From Strongylocentrotus droebachiensis (taxonomy: Eukaryota > Echinodermata > Echinoidea > Camarodonta > Strongylocentrotidae): 64,000 nucleotides of DNA. This document shows positions 56,801 through 64,000 of the stretch, one piece after another. The stretch lies in assembly GCA_035222895.1 (NCBI GenBank), contig JAVYIG010000413.1, forward strand, positions 88,501-152,500, given 5' to 3'. Position numbers and translations under genes: made by a program. The notes under the pieces were generated by a model. That model was not told the origin of the DNA, ran no database searches, and worked only from the letters and a program-made list of their open reading frames with translations. The stretch's first letter is position 1; each line of letters begins with the position of its first letter.

Positions 56801-59394
56801 TGTGTCTGTCTTCAGGCTCAGAGTGTTCTTCACCATCGCCTTCCCAAGTGGAATGAGTCATGTGACAAACCAGACAAGCTGCCTGAAGAATGTGAAGACA
56901 TCCTCAGCTTCGTGAGTAACCTTACAAACCTCATTTTTACCTAGAATGTACAGTAGATGTACATATACCCAGGGTGGTCCACAAGATGTTTAAACATGTA
57001 ACAACAAAAGGTTTAGATTTTGTCTGTTGTACAGGTTTGAAACTCTGATACATGTTTGATTTTTGATTACACTGGTTTGAATAAAGCAGTACCGGATTGT
57101 ACCGGTTTGAAAATCTGCTACATGTTTGAATTTTTATATACTGGTTTGAAAATCTGATACAGGTTTGAATTAAGATTGTATGGGTTTGAAGATCTGTTAC
57201 ATGTTTGAAATGTTATTGTCGGGTTTGAAGATCTGTTACATGATTTAATTTTTATTGTACGGGTTTGAAAATCTGATACAGATTTCAACTAAGATTGTAC
57301 AGGTTTGAAGATCTGTTACATTTTTTAATTTCTATTGTAAAGGTTTGAAAATCTGCTACCGGTTTGAATTTTTATTATAATGGTTTGAACATCGGATACA
57401 GGTTTGAATTAAGATTGTACAGGTTTCAAAATCTGCTATAAGTTTGAATTAAGATTGTACAGGTTTAAAAATCTGCTACCGGTTTGAATTTTACTATACT
57501 GGTTTGAAAATCTGATACAGGTTTGAAAAAGTTAGAATTAAGAATGTACAGGTTTAAAAATATGTAACAGTTTTGAATCAAGATTGAACAGGTTTGAAAA
57601 TTTGCTACTGGTTCAAATTAAGATTTTACAGGTTTGAATTAAGATTGTACAGGTTTGAAAATCTGTTACAGGTTAAACAACCTAAATTATTTATGAAATA
57701 TTATTCATGAAATGTGAACCTCAAAAATGTTTCAAAAGATGGCTCAGATTGCACCAGAGTGCATCTGAAAACCTTAGAGCCCTTCAGCAAGCACTCAAGC
57801 CACGCCGCAATGGACTTCCTGCTTTGCATGTCATCTCATACTCCTTCCACTTTCCAATTAACTTTACATATTTGAATTTTATTTGTGGATCATCTTGATG
57901 GCCCTTTGAATATATCAAGTATAAAGTACCCTATACAGGTATCATCGCATTAATGAAATAAATGTTTAAGGAAGTTTTGATACTTCTCGTTCTCAGTCTC
58001 AGTTTTGTTTCTGATTCAATTGATTTAGGCGCTTCGCATGTTGATTAAAAAACATTGTACATGTACATGTACATTTAGTGAAGGATGGATAGAAGACTAT
58101 GATATACATTAAGGCTCAAGCCAACAATTTTTTACGATTGTACTTTCAAGAATGAAATTTAGAGCTTTTCTTCTGTGATTCACTGTTGTATTCAGCTTTG
58201 GAAACCTTCCGTAAAAACAACTTCCACAATGGGTGTACATGAATCTGTTTCTGTTGAAGGAAAAAATAACTAGCTATTTTGGGCCCAAATGTTTAACTTG
58301 TAGTACAAGTTCTCACCTTTGGCATGGAAAATGTTAATACAGTATGAGTGAAATTGAAAGTCGTATAATCTTAAGTGATGAAAGCATTGCAAGAAATATA
58401 CACAACATTATTTGAATAGCTTATGGGTTGTTTGAACTCAGACAATGAAAAGCAAAAGTAAAGTCCTTGAATTTTGTTTTGAGACAAAGTTTGCAAAAGC
58501 TCATAACAGTGATTAGTCTACAGTTGTAGCTGTGATGGGCATTTGGTATTTAATTGATGTTGAGTTTATTATGCTATTAGTGTGTGGATTTAATTAGTAG
58601 TAACTGTACATGTATTATGTAGTGTTATTATTTGATTGGTTTCTATGTGGACCGTACATGTTGCAAAATGTTTAGTTTGATGTGGAACAAGAACAAAGAT
58701 TATTAAACACAGTACAATACTCTGATGTTCCTAGATTCTTTGTAACTGTCAAACTGTAGTATATAAATCATGTAAAATGCCCTTTCTGTATAGAGATGGC
58801 CGTGCACGTAGAGGTAAGAAGTCCAGAAGATATTAGAAAATAACTTTAAAGCCCCTCTATTAAAAGTGTTTGGAGACCCAAAGATTTGATGGCAAAATTT
58901 CACTTACACTGTATCAGAGTGAAAGAGGATGTCATTTAAGACCCATTTCTGCAAGGATTTTCAAAACAAATGTGTTTGAAGTCGATTTTGAAGAAAGAAT
59001 ACAAAATTTAGTTTTTTGTGTACAACAGAAAACCGTAATTGTGTATTCTTTTATCAATATTTGTCTTCAAACACATTTTTTTTTTTGTGTATGTGTGTCT
59101 TAAATGAAATCCTCTTTCACATTATGATACAATTTAAGTGAGATTTTGCCATCAATTTTTTTGCGAATTTGGGGCTCCCAACACTTTAAAGGACAGGGCT
59201 TTAACCTGAGTATCTATAGCATGATGATGAGTCTAGCTTCCTCATTGAGTTTCTCTTGGTCTGTCTTACAGGATTTCTCGGGTCCCCTTGAGACGCCCCT
59301 TCAGGTAGAGCTGAGGAACTCTAGAAGACTCTATGAACGCAACGTCCTGCTCACTCAGAATGAAGAGAGAATCAAGAAGTCACCCGTACATGAG
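31154..59394 (+). CDS. BAIAP2: IRSp53/BAIAP2-family I-BAR protein (nine exons, 3' part outside window)
   Basis: Nine exons join in frame to 275 residues: 31154-31174, 32236-32311, 35805-35891, 41843-41904, 42763-42879, 43574-43729, 53251-53337, 56816-56911 and 59272-59394. The product opens MTENVYRHTIDGFNPELRNL and continues with AYEKALQ, AAKDYFNAIVAVGELAS, VDKCRSEVKKLQKK, AWTEERRRYCYLVDRYC and HHRLPKWNESC. All match the I-BAR (IMD) domain of IRSp53/BAIAP2 and BAIAP2L proteins, in order and spacing. The domain forms a dimer that binds acidic membrane and bends it outward into filopodia; K131, K132, K135 and K136 correspond to the known basic patch. The start at 31154 fits the family N-terminus; an in-frame TGA at 31025 precedes it and no ATG lies between. 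I see no SH3 domain, which should follow beyond 64000 or in exons I cannot detect. The exact paralogue cannot be told from this part. Confidence 0.85.
31880..32095. repeat. GA-rich tract in intron 1
   Basis: Runs of GAGAGA with GGGAGA interruptions over about 200 bp, about 140 bp upstream of exon 2. Confidence 0.9.
32236..32311 (+). CDS. BAIAP2: BAIAP2-like exon 2
   Basis: Acceptor TTTCCAG precedes HTIDGFNPELRNLVTLGRAY and EKALQ; donor A|GTAAGT. Length is 76 nt, leaving phase 1. Confidence 0.85.
32811..32853. repeat. CT microsatellite in intron 2
   Basis: About 20 uninterrupted CT units. Confidence 0.9.
34656..35203. repeat. Dispersed repeat, 'tagacaggtgg' family, copy 2, interrupted
   Basis: Begins ACAGTCAAACCTATCTAGAGG and ends GAGAGGTGGCCACTG, with GAGGGAGACAAAATACAT as at 21180-21331. 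It is cut by a TIR element at 34713-35112. Lies in intron 2 of the BAIAP2-like gene. Confidence 0.7.
34713..35112. mobile_element. 400-bp TIR element with TA duplication
   Basis: The ends CCGTAATTAACG and CGTTAATTACGG are perfect inverted repeats, each flanked by TA (34711-34712 and 35113-35114). Removing the element leaves CTGTATAGGCAGGTGG. The related repeat at 35928-36118 has an uncut CTTTATAGGCAGGTGG at this point, which confirms the insertion site. A TA duplication is typical of Tc1/mariner-type elements. Subterminal pieces such as ATAAACCGC and ACCGCACCCC occur near both ends. There is no transposase. Confidence 0.8.
35340..35400. repeat. C tract in intron 2
   Basis: A run of about 25 C with one A interruption at 35362-35388. 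Confidence 0.8.
35805..35891 (+). CDS. BAIAP2: BAIAP2-like exon 3
   Basis: Acceptor CCTTTCAG; encodes SVSQAAKDYFNAIVAVGELA then SETKDSRQL; donor G|GTGAGT. Matches the family segment AAKGYFDALVKMGELAS. Confidence 0.85.
35928..36118. repeat. Dispersed repeat, 'tagacaggtgg' family, copy 3
   Basis: Begins CAGTGAAACCTGTCTATAAAG and ends CAGGTTTGACTATAG, in inverted relation, with TATAGGCAGGTGG inside. Located 37 bp after exon 3. Confidence 0.75.
38148..38313. repeat. Dispersed repeat, copy 1
   Basis: Related to 52537-52704 by blocks such as ACACATGGG[TC]GCC, AATCTAGG, AGGGCTC.TGCATA and GTGTT.G.CCCTG. In intron 3 of the BAIAP2-like gene. Confidence 0.55.
39353..40817. mobile_element. Probable diverged foldback element
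   Basis: A 20-bp sequence beginning ATTAAAGTTGATACTC lies at 39353-39373 and, in reverse, at about 40798-40817. Further in, CTCTATCCGTGACGTCACG and the reverse of the region around 40590-40640 (CGTGAGGTCATAAATAGTAGA) are similar. The arms seem to be about 200 bp and diverged. The inside is richer in CG than its surroundings. It lies in intron 3, 1 kb upstream of exon 4. Confidence 0.5.
41843..41904 (+). CDS. BAIAP2: BAIAP2-like exon 4
   Basis: Acceptor CCTATGCAG; encodes GQSLLQIAETYRQIETEREI and T; donor ACG|GTAAGT. Length is 62 nt and restores phase 0. Confidence 0.85.
42763..42879 (+). CDS. BAIAP2: BAIAP2-like exon 5
   Basis: Acceptor TTAATCAG; encodes VHALRKELLHPLEGKLEQEW and KTVLQVQKSYLSENKAKSE, part of the long I-BAR helix; donor GAG|GTGAGT. 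Length is 117 nt. Confidence 0.85.
43258..43536 (+). pseudogene. Two decayed copies of the start of exon 6 with its intron end
   Basis: Sequences starting GCTGTGGAAAAATGTCGCTC at 43302 and 43439 repeat the first bases of exon 6 (43574). The upstream intron piece (TAATGTACTTTG, GTGACCCCTTTGTTTACTTTG) and the downstream piece (CATACTTGTGCTAGA, ATCTTTCC) are repeated too, so the unit is about 136 bp. Both copies would still encode AVEKCRSEVK, but the acceptor AG has become TCG in one copy and TCT in the other. Confidence 0.85.
43574..43729 (+). CDS. BAIAP2: BAIAP2-like exon 6 (basic patch)
   Basis: Acceptor TTTTGTAG; encodes AVDKCRSEVKKLQKKTQKNH then SEKYIEKEQRTAEELQLL and TKQLHNFRSNGLRE; donor GAG|GTAAGA. 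Length is 156 nt. KKLQKK matches the membrane-binding KKLRKK of human IRSp53. Two decayed copies of the first 30-40 bases lie just upstream. Confidence 0.9.
43755..44046 (-). repeat. SINE-like repeat with AAT microsatellite, copy 1
   Basis: On the minus strand the sequence from 44046 reads GTCGTAGTCGAGTAGTTTAA, then AAGGTTGTGGTTCTATCCC, which looks like the A and B boxes of a tRNA-derived promoter. It ends near an (AAT)n run at 43757-43797. Related to 45590-45725. Located 25 bp past exon 6. Confidence 0.6.
45590..45725 (-). repeat. SINE-like repeat, copy 2
   Basis: On the minus strand the text reads ATCGCAGTTGAGTGGTTTAA, then GTGGGTTCAAGTCC, a good match to a tRNA B box. Derived from a tRNA, with a SINE-like order. 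In intron 6 of the BAIAP2-like gene. Confidence 0.6.
47545..47655. mobile_element. Short palindromic MITE
   Basis: ATTGATGGTAACTTTGCCAT and its reverse flank a loop of about 35 bp; both arms then share ACTACCATGG. The piece GCAACAGGCCC after it resembles the GGCCCTGTTTCATAA-type sequence near 53430. Confidence 0.7.
48480..48972. mobile_element. TTAA-flanked MITE, about 490 bp, copy 1
   Basis: The ends TTAAAGATAAG and CTTATCTTTAA are perfect inverted repeats that extend to about 45 bp with changes (CTGGTAATGCGATTGCATTG against CTGGTCATGTGATTACATTG). TTAA at both ends suggests a piggyBac/Kolobok-type source. Related to 60711-61104 over about 200 bp. In intron 6. Confidence 0.8.
49262..50685. 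mobile_element. Foldback transposon with TTTAATC/TTTAACC subterminal repeats
   Basis: TATACACTGTTA at 49262 is mirrored by TAACAGTGTATA ending at 50685. The outer 250-400 bp of each side carry many short repeats of GGTTAAA and TTGATTAAA, or the reverse. Further in the arms match through AGGTTCTTGCTCAAAT, GATTGTAAGGAAGAAGTG or its reverse, and ATGCATGCAATTTGGGTAGG. The loop is near 49995-50070. The arms are about 650-700 bp. A TA target duplication is likely. The inner part (49560-49680) is CG-rich. No transposase is seen. In intron 6 of the BAIAP2-like gene. Confidence 0.85.
52537..52704. repeat. Dispersed repeat, copy 2, CAGGGCTC-ended
   Basis: Begins CAGGGCTCAAAC and ends GTTGGGCCCTG, short imperfect inverted ends. 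The flanks CTAAAAG and CTGAAAG differ at one base and may be a target duplication. Related to 38148-38313. Confidence 0.55.
53251..53337 (+). CDS. BAIAP2: BAIAP2-like exon 7
   Basis: Acceptor CTCTTTACAG; encodes AWTEERRRYCYLVDRYCSLI and KNNAAFFSK; donor AAG|GTGGGG. The TEERRR[FY]C motif is a hallmark of I-BAR proteins. Preceded by an intron of about 9.5 kb. Confidence 0.9.
53645..54101. mobile_element. TIR element of about 457 bp
   Basis: CAGAGATGCCAAC at the left and GTTGGCATCCCTG at the right are inverted repeats with one difference. TTTAAT flanks both sides (53639-53644 and 54102-54107). Repeated words such as TACGG and TTACTGATTT occur inside, with a T run at 53731-53751. It looks like a small hAT-type element, though a 6-bp duplication is short for that group. 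In intron 7, 300 bp past exon 7. Confidence 0.65.
56400..56815. repeat. Long polypyrimidine tract ending at the exon 8 acceptor
   Basis: Over 350 bp of T and C with only few purines (CTCTCTTTC, CCCCTCCCCCT, CTGTCTGTCTG) run directly into TGTCTTCAG|GC. The open frame across it (56267-56944) is a composition artefact except for the true exon at its end. Confidence 0.85.
56816..56911 (+). CDS. BAIAP2: BAIAP2-like exon 8
   Basis: Acceptor GTCTTCAG after a very long pyrimidine tract; encodes AQSVLHHRLPKWNESCDKPD and KLPEECEDILSF; donor TTC|GTGAGT. Corresponds to the end of the I-BAR domain (LPLW..AC.DP.K.PE in the human protein). Confidence 0.85.
57030..57675. repeat. GGTTTGAA minisatellite in intron 8
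   Basis: About 20 degenerate copies of a roughly 30-bp half unit, GGTTTGAAAATCTG[AC]TACA, alternate with GGTTTGAATTAAGATTGTACA-like halves, giving a unit of about 58-60 bp. Begins 120 bp past exon 8. Confidence 0.85.
58846..59204. mobile_element. Palindromic TTAA-flanked MITE, about 359 bp
   Basis: TTAAAGCCCCTC at the left and CAGGGCTTTAA at the right are similar inverted ends with TTAA at the edges. The arms match through AGTGTTTGG or CCAACACT, GATGGCAAAAT[TC]TCACTTA, GTGAAAGAGGAT and TGTGTTTGAAG, with a loop near 59030. It ends 67 bp before exon 9. Confidence 0.8.
59272..59394 (+). CDS. BAIAP2: BAIAP2-like exon 9
   Basis: Acceptor TCTTACAG; encodes DFSGPLETPLQVELRNSRRL and YERNVLLTQNEERIKKSPVH, ending E at donor GAG|GTATGA. 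This is past the folded I-BAR domain, in the linker. Phase 0 at both ends. Confidence 0.75.
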
Positions 59395-60710
59395 GTATGA
59401 TATCAAATTGGCAACACCAATATATTTGTCAACTATTGGCGTAAATCATTCTTTTAACATTATGTAGCAAAGTAAATTGTGAAATGTACATGCAATAACA
59501 TGAGTCAATAATGAAAGCACTCAAACAACAGCATACATGTTTTTTTTTAGCAATATAATTCTAACGCAACAATATATAAAAAATACAAAACAACAACATC
59601 AAACCGACAAACTCTGTGCATGTACTACTATAATTAGGATGTTATCATATTAAAGAAGAAAAAAACTTTTAAAGATATCCTGTCTGCACATTTAATTTTG
59701 ACCATGAACGTTTTTACAGAAAATTTACCAACCTCACAGCTTAATTGGTTAATTAAGGATTAGCTTAAAATAATATTTTGTTTCTTTTAATTTCTTAATT
59801 TTTTCTTCAAAGCTGTGACGTCATACGCCTACATAACCTTGTTTTTATTTCCTGTGAAGTTAATTTTTCATGTCCCTGTCCCTGTGGGCTAATTAAACCA
59901 ATGTTTGTTTTATCTATGGCTACCATATACATGTACCAAGAATAGAATTCAGAGACTTTAGCCTTGACTAGATCACATATAAACAAGTGTGTTGTCAAGG
60001 GATACTAGTTCTCCTTCAAAACTCACAGTAACATACATTAAAGGGGCCATATGTATGTAATCCTAAAATGACACAATCTCTTGATTTGAACGTTGAAGAA
60101 TCGTTGAAAGAACCAATAGTCAGTGGTCATATTGAGAATGCATGTTGAATAATGAGCTCAAAAGGAGACAACATATTAGATTCCAACAGTCATATGGAAC
60201 TTCCTCGCAAGCATTGTAGTTACAAATGGTATTCTTATCATTTTTAACTAAGACATTGATCTTTTTCCGCCAGCGCTTTCACATGTAACGACATTCAAAT
60301 TCAAACAAATGAACAACTTATTTTTACATGTACTTTCATAGCCATGTTAGTAAGTCATTGAATACTACCTTTGATAACTAAGCCCAAACCGGTTAGTTTC
60401 ACAACCATTGCAAACACATGTTACGGGCATGATTTAGCTACTAGTTCTTCTTTAAACTGTCAACAATCAACCATTCTCTGATTGTGTCATTCTCCTTGGG
60501 AATTTGAAAGAAACCATTCTTTATGAAGGACAGCTAGTACATGGCTACACTCAAGAAATGCCCATTAGACCCAAAATGACATTTACGCTAACTGACAGTG
60601 ATTATGTGGTTTGCGAAGCGCTGAGTCACAAATAAAAGGCAAGTTAAGGCAAGGTCCTGTACTCCGACAACCGACTCGTCAACCCTGTTTACTTGTGATG
60701 CTGATTGCTC

Positions 60711-61104
60711 TTAAAGATGAAGTTGAGTTCTGGTCATGCGATTGCATTTTGAAAGAAACGGTGTGGAATCGACCAGAAAAGGTTGATCATCTAGCATATA
60801 AGAATTTGTGTGTATTGCAAAGTTCTGGAATCATCTAAATGATAAGAAATTTGGCCAAGTCTTGGTAAATTTACAAACACTGTACACAGAAAGATGTATA
60901 TGGGACTACACGAACACGTGGCGTATAAATCCTACCCTGGATTTTTACGATGTTACATGACATATTTAGAATATGAAGGCATTTGAAAAGCCATGCTTTT
61001 CAGGGAACATGTCTTATCTGATGTTCTTCCACACTTGCATAATAAGAATGATAAAGCTCACAAATTATTTTTCACCTCTTCCCAGAACTCAACCTTCTCT
61101 TTAA
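60711..61104. mobile_element. TTAA-flanked MITE, copy 2
   Basis: TTAAAGATGAAGTTGAGTTC at the left matches in reverse GAACTCAACCTTCTCTTTAA at the right. The left 200 bp resembles 48480-48720 (GATTGCATT.TGAAAGAAA, GTTGATCAT.TAGCAT, TTCTGGA.TCATC). Confidence 0.75.
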
Positions 61105-61904
61105 ATATACACCCCTTCCTTCTCTTTATTTTTGCTTGCTTGAAAATATCTTGATTCATCATGAGTGACTGTGTAAAGTGGAATAGACAAACATGGGTTG
61201 AGATAAGCGCACCCTAGTAACATGCATCTCCCTGCTCTTTAAGGTCATACAAGCCATGTTTGAAGTATCACAGATCCTGATCCTGAAGCTTCAAGCAAGT
61301 ACTTTATGAGCTAATTGATCCCAGGAAGACGCTGCATTGCTTGAAAAAAAATATATGACTAAATTCAAATCTTTGACAAAATCATTGACCTGTCTGATGG
61401 CTCTTGAGGACTCTGAGACTCTCAAATCATTCAACAAAAACCAATGGCTCGTCTCCTGATGACCAAGAGCTGTTTGTTAAAGGAGCAGTTAAATTACAAT
61501 GTTTCTCTTGAAGCAAGTTTTCCAAAAGTTGGTTTCATGAACTTTTGTGCCATCTCACCAGAATTCAGATCATTTGATAAACCTCATGACCTGTTTAGCT
61601 GATGACCCTGAGAGGTTAATGGAGGGATGTTACAAACTTTCTATAGAGCTCAGTACGTTTTCCTGACTACCTCCAGAACTAATTTTCCTAAAGATACTTT
61701 TGAGAACTTCCCTTGGCTTTAGTCCCATCTGAATTAGAATCACTTGACAAACCCAATGACCTGTCTGATGACCTCAGTTTTTGACGGGGCAGGGGTGTTA
61801 AGAAGGTTTCCCCCCTAATTAATTAGGAGATCCTTATTAAGCCCATGACCATAGGGCAGGTGTTTCTCATAAGCAGGCTTGAATCAATAGCCTGCATCCT
61901 CCTT

Positions 61905-62335
61905 GTTGAGAGGGAAAGGGAGGGAGAGAGGGGGGATAGAGAGAGAGAGAGAGAGAGGGGGGGGGGGGAGGAAGGAGAGAGAGGGGGAGGGGGATGAGAG
62001 AAAATAGGGAGGGACAGAGAGAGAGAGACAGAGAGAGAGATAGAGAAAGAGAGAGAGAGAGAGAGAGGGGGAGGGAGGGAGGGAGGGAGGGAGGGAGGGA
62101 GGGAGGGAGGGAGGGAGGGAGGGAGGGAGGAAGGAAGGGAGGTATGGGCTGAGAGAAAGAGGGATAGAGAAGGGAGGGGGTAGAGAAGGGACGAGAAAGA
62201 GAGAGAGAGAGAGGGAGGGAGGGAGGTACATGTACATGTAGGGGATGAGAGAAAGAGAGATAGAGAGGGTTAGAAAAGTGGGAGGGAGAAGGTGAGAGAG
62301 AGAGAGAGAGAGGGTGAGAGAAGAGAGGAAGGAAA
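61905..62335. repeat. GA and GGGA simple-sequence tract
   Basis: (GA)n, GGGGGG and about 20 tandem GGGA units (62070-62130). The long minus-strand Ser/Leu/Pro frame here is an artefact of composition. Confidence 0.9.
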
Positions 62336-64000
62336 GGTAGACATTTGAGACAGGATGAAGGGAATCAAGGCAGCCAATGTGAGTTAGTCTCGCTTTCAGG
62401 CTGAATAAATTATCCCTCATCCGATCCCTCACTGATTGTGTAGGACAAGAAACTTTCACATGTCATGAAGTTTTCACATTTCTTCAGATTCCCCATTGAT
62501 CATGCTGTGAAATAATTGAATCACAATTTATACAACGTAACATTTTTACATTTAGTGAAAGTATCTTGTTTATACAGAAGGGTTTAGTCTAGATACCAAA
62601 TATGAAATGAAAGCTGATTCTCTGAATGGTGGGCTTAGTAAGACTGTACAAAACAAGGTTCATGATGACCTTTAGGGTAGGTGTCATTGTATAGGGGTAC
62701 ATTCACTTGACTTTCGATAAAGACGTTGAGGGTTTGAATCCCAGCCTGGCAATAGAGTCCTTCGAAAAGTCATTCATTCATCCCGCAACTGCTACTCTCC
62801 ACCCATTTTTCTTTTGATACCTACGATGCTGGCCACTTGGCTATGATCTGGGAAATATTGTTGGGATTGTCTGTACCATTACCTTGTGATGGCCAAGAGA
62901 GCTATGCAAAAAGCCACCCTTATTCTATTGTGAAATTTTAATGTTACCCTTTCTTTTTTCAAAATTTCCTCGGTAACATTGTCTCAGATTCTGAAACAAA
63001 ATCCTGGATTTAGCTCATGCTGCAACGATAATTATAAACCTGTAGGTCAGTCAGGAACCCCATGACTTTCACAAGCAGATCGCCTGTCTGATTATCAAGA
63101 CGTTTATGATTGGAAATCAAAATCAAATTTTCTGTTTTCTTAACAGGTTTTTATAACACTACAGTCCATTGGGGAAAAATGAGTACGGTATAATAAAACA
63201 GTCACTCAAAGATTGTTCATTTTTGAGGCACTTCATGATCATTTTGAAGCGCAATTTTGTTAGGGCTTCAATATTACACCATGTCAGAGATACTGATAAA
63301 TGTAGGGCCATGCATCTCAGATTTATTAAACGATGCCTTTAAATTGCGATTGATTTGAGTCAATCGCAACTCTTTATAGTACAGCGCCAAGCTGGGTTAC
63401 TCTGCATTAACATAAATTAGCATCATTTATCATGCAAATTGATCTGCTTACATCACGTTTATCAGGAGGAGAAAGTATTTTGCGCTCAAGGGAATGTTGG
63501 TCTAATTACTTTCATTTCTTGACGTTGTTTCACGATGTCCAATTATTCAATTGAAATGAGGTTAATTTGTGATGATAATTGATATTGATTTGTGACATGC
63601 ACCTGTAATTAAGAGGATGGAATCTAGATACTATTGTACCTGTAAGTAATTGGTTGCAGTCTTTAATTGCTTCTGTAACTTTCAATCCTGCATGTACATG
63701 TACATACAGGTGTACATTACCTGCTGTGTCATGCTGTATATTAATTAAAGAAGTTTGTCTACAAATGTAAGTTATTGTTTTCAAGTTATCAGATCAATCA
63801 ATAAATTAATTAATCAATCAATGATACAATCTGCCAGTCAGTCGACCTATCAATCAATTGATTGGTATGATTTCCAAGGTACAATGTATGATGTATCCAA
63901 GAAAAGGCTTCAAGCATGTGAGGGGAGATTAACATGTAGGGTTAAAATGCGAATATGTACAGGAGCGTCACAACGTGACGGACATGTGCGCTATATAAGA

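Larger units (their letters stand above)
59395..64000. other. Probable intron of the BAIAP2-like gene, no exon seen
   Basis: The exon 9 donor at 59395 implies that the gene goes on. I looked for SH3-like motifs (ALYDY-type, WW pairs) next to AG and GT sites and saw none. The stretch holds a MITE (60711-61104), a GA-rich tract (61905-62330) and a possible tRNA-derived SINE near 62690-62790 (GGGTTTGAATCCC). Confidence 0.5.

Noticed and set aside
56267..56815. 225-codon frame that looks like a multi-span membrane protein
   Set aside because: The hydrophobic stretch is a translated pyrimidine tract; only the last part from 56816 is a real exon.
59395..64000. SH3-domain exons of the BAIAP2-like gene
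   Set aside because: No SH3-type motif next to acceptable splice sites was found; the domain is expected beyond the window.

Overview
This is an AT-rich, intron-rich animal genomic window, probably from a marine invertebrate deuterostome and most likely an echinoderm such as a sea urchin. That call rests on split genes with GT/AG introns, many miniature inverted-repeat elements, CR1/L2-like and L1/Tx1-like retrotransposon pieces, and repeated TACATGTACATGT motifs. Nothing bacterial, viral or toxin-like is seen. The species is an inference.

Two protein-coding genes can be rebuilt exon by exon. On the minus strand, at about 25678 down to 19960, six exons join in frame into a 580-residue protein. 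Its N-terminus matches TFPT (INO80F), an accessory subunit of the INO80 chromatin remodeller; it then has a full HMG box and a long charged tail. The join of a TFPT-like coil to an NHP10-like HMG box is the most interesting protein in the window. On the plus strand, from 31154 to at least 59394, nine exons encode 275 residues. These are the I-BAR (IMD) domain and following linker of an IRSp53/BAIAP2-family protein, which bends membranes and links them to actin. The SH3-encoding 3' part is not visible and should lie beyond the window.

The left 19 kb has no recognisable host gene and is built of transposons. A foldback element (1380-7686) was split by a 3.8 kb hAT-like element (3881-7660) with a perfect 8-bp target duplication and about 30 copies of a satellite-like unit. 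A second member of that hAT-like family lies at 28659-30407; its ends are alike but its internal array is different. A second foldback (15499-17336) is interrupted by a CR1/L2-type retrotransposon 3' end. A third foldback (49262-50685) and a possible diverged fourth (39353-40817) sit in introns of the BAIAP2-like gene. Introns of both genes also hold TTAA-flanked MITEs, tRNA-derived SINEs, minisatellites, GA/CT tracts, and a truncated L1/Tx1 element with a 13-bp target duplication.

A local event stands out in the BAIAP2-like gene. The intron end and 5' part of exon 6 are repeated three times with a period of about 136 bp. The two upstream copies still encode the exon's first residues but have lost the AG of the splice acceptor. 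All positions, splice sites and alignments were read by eye; no search or transcript evidence was available.
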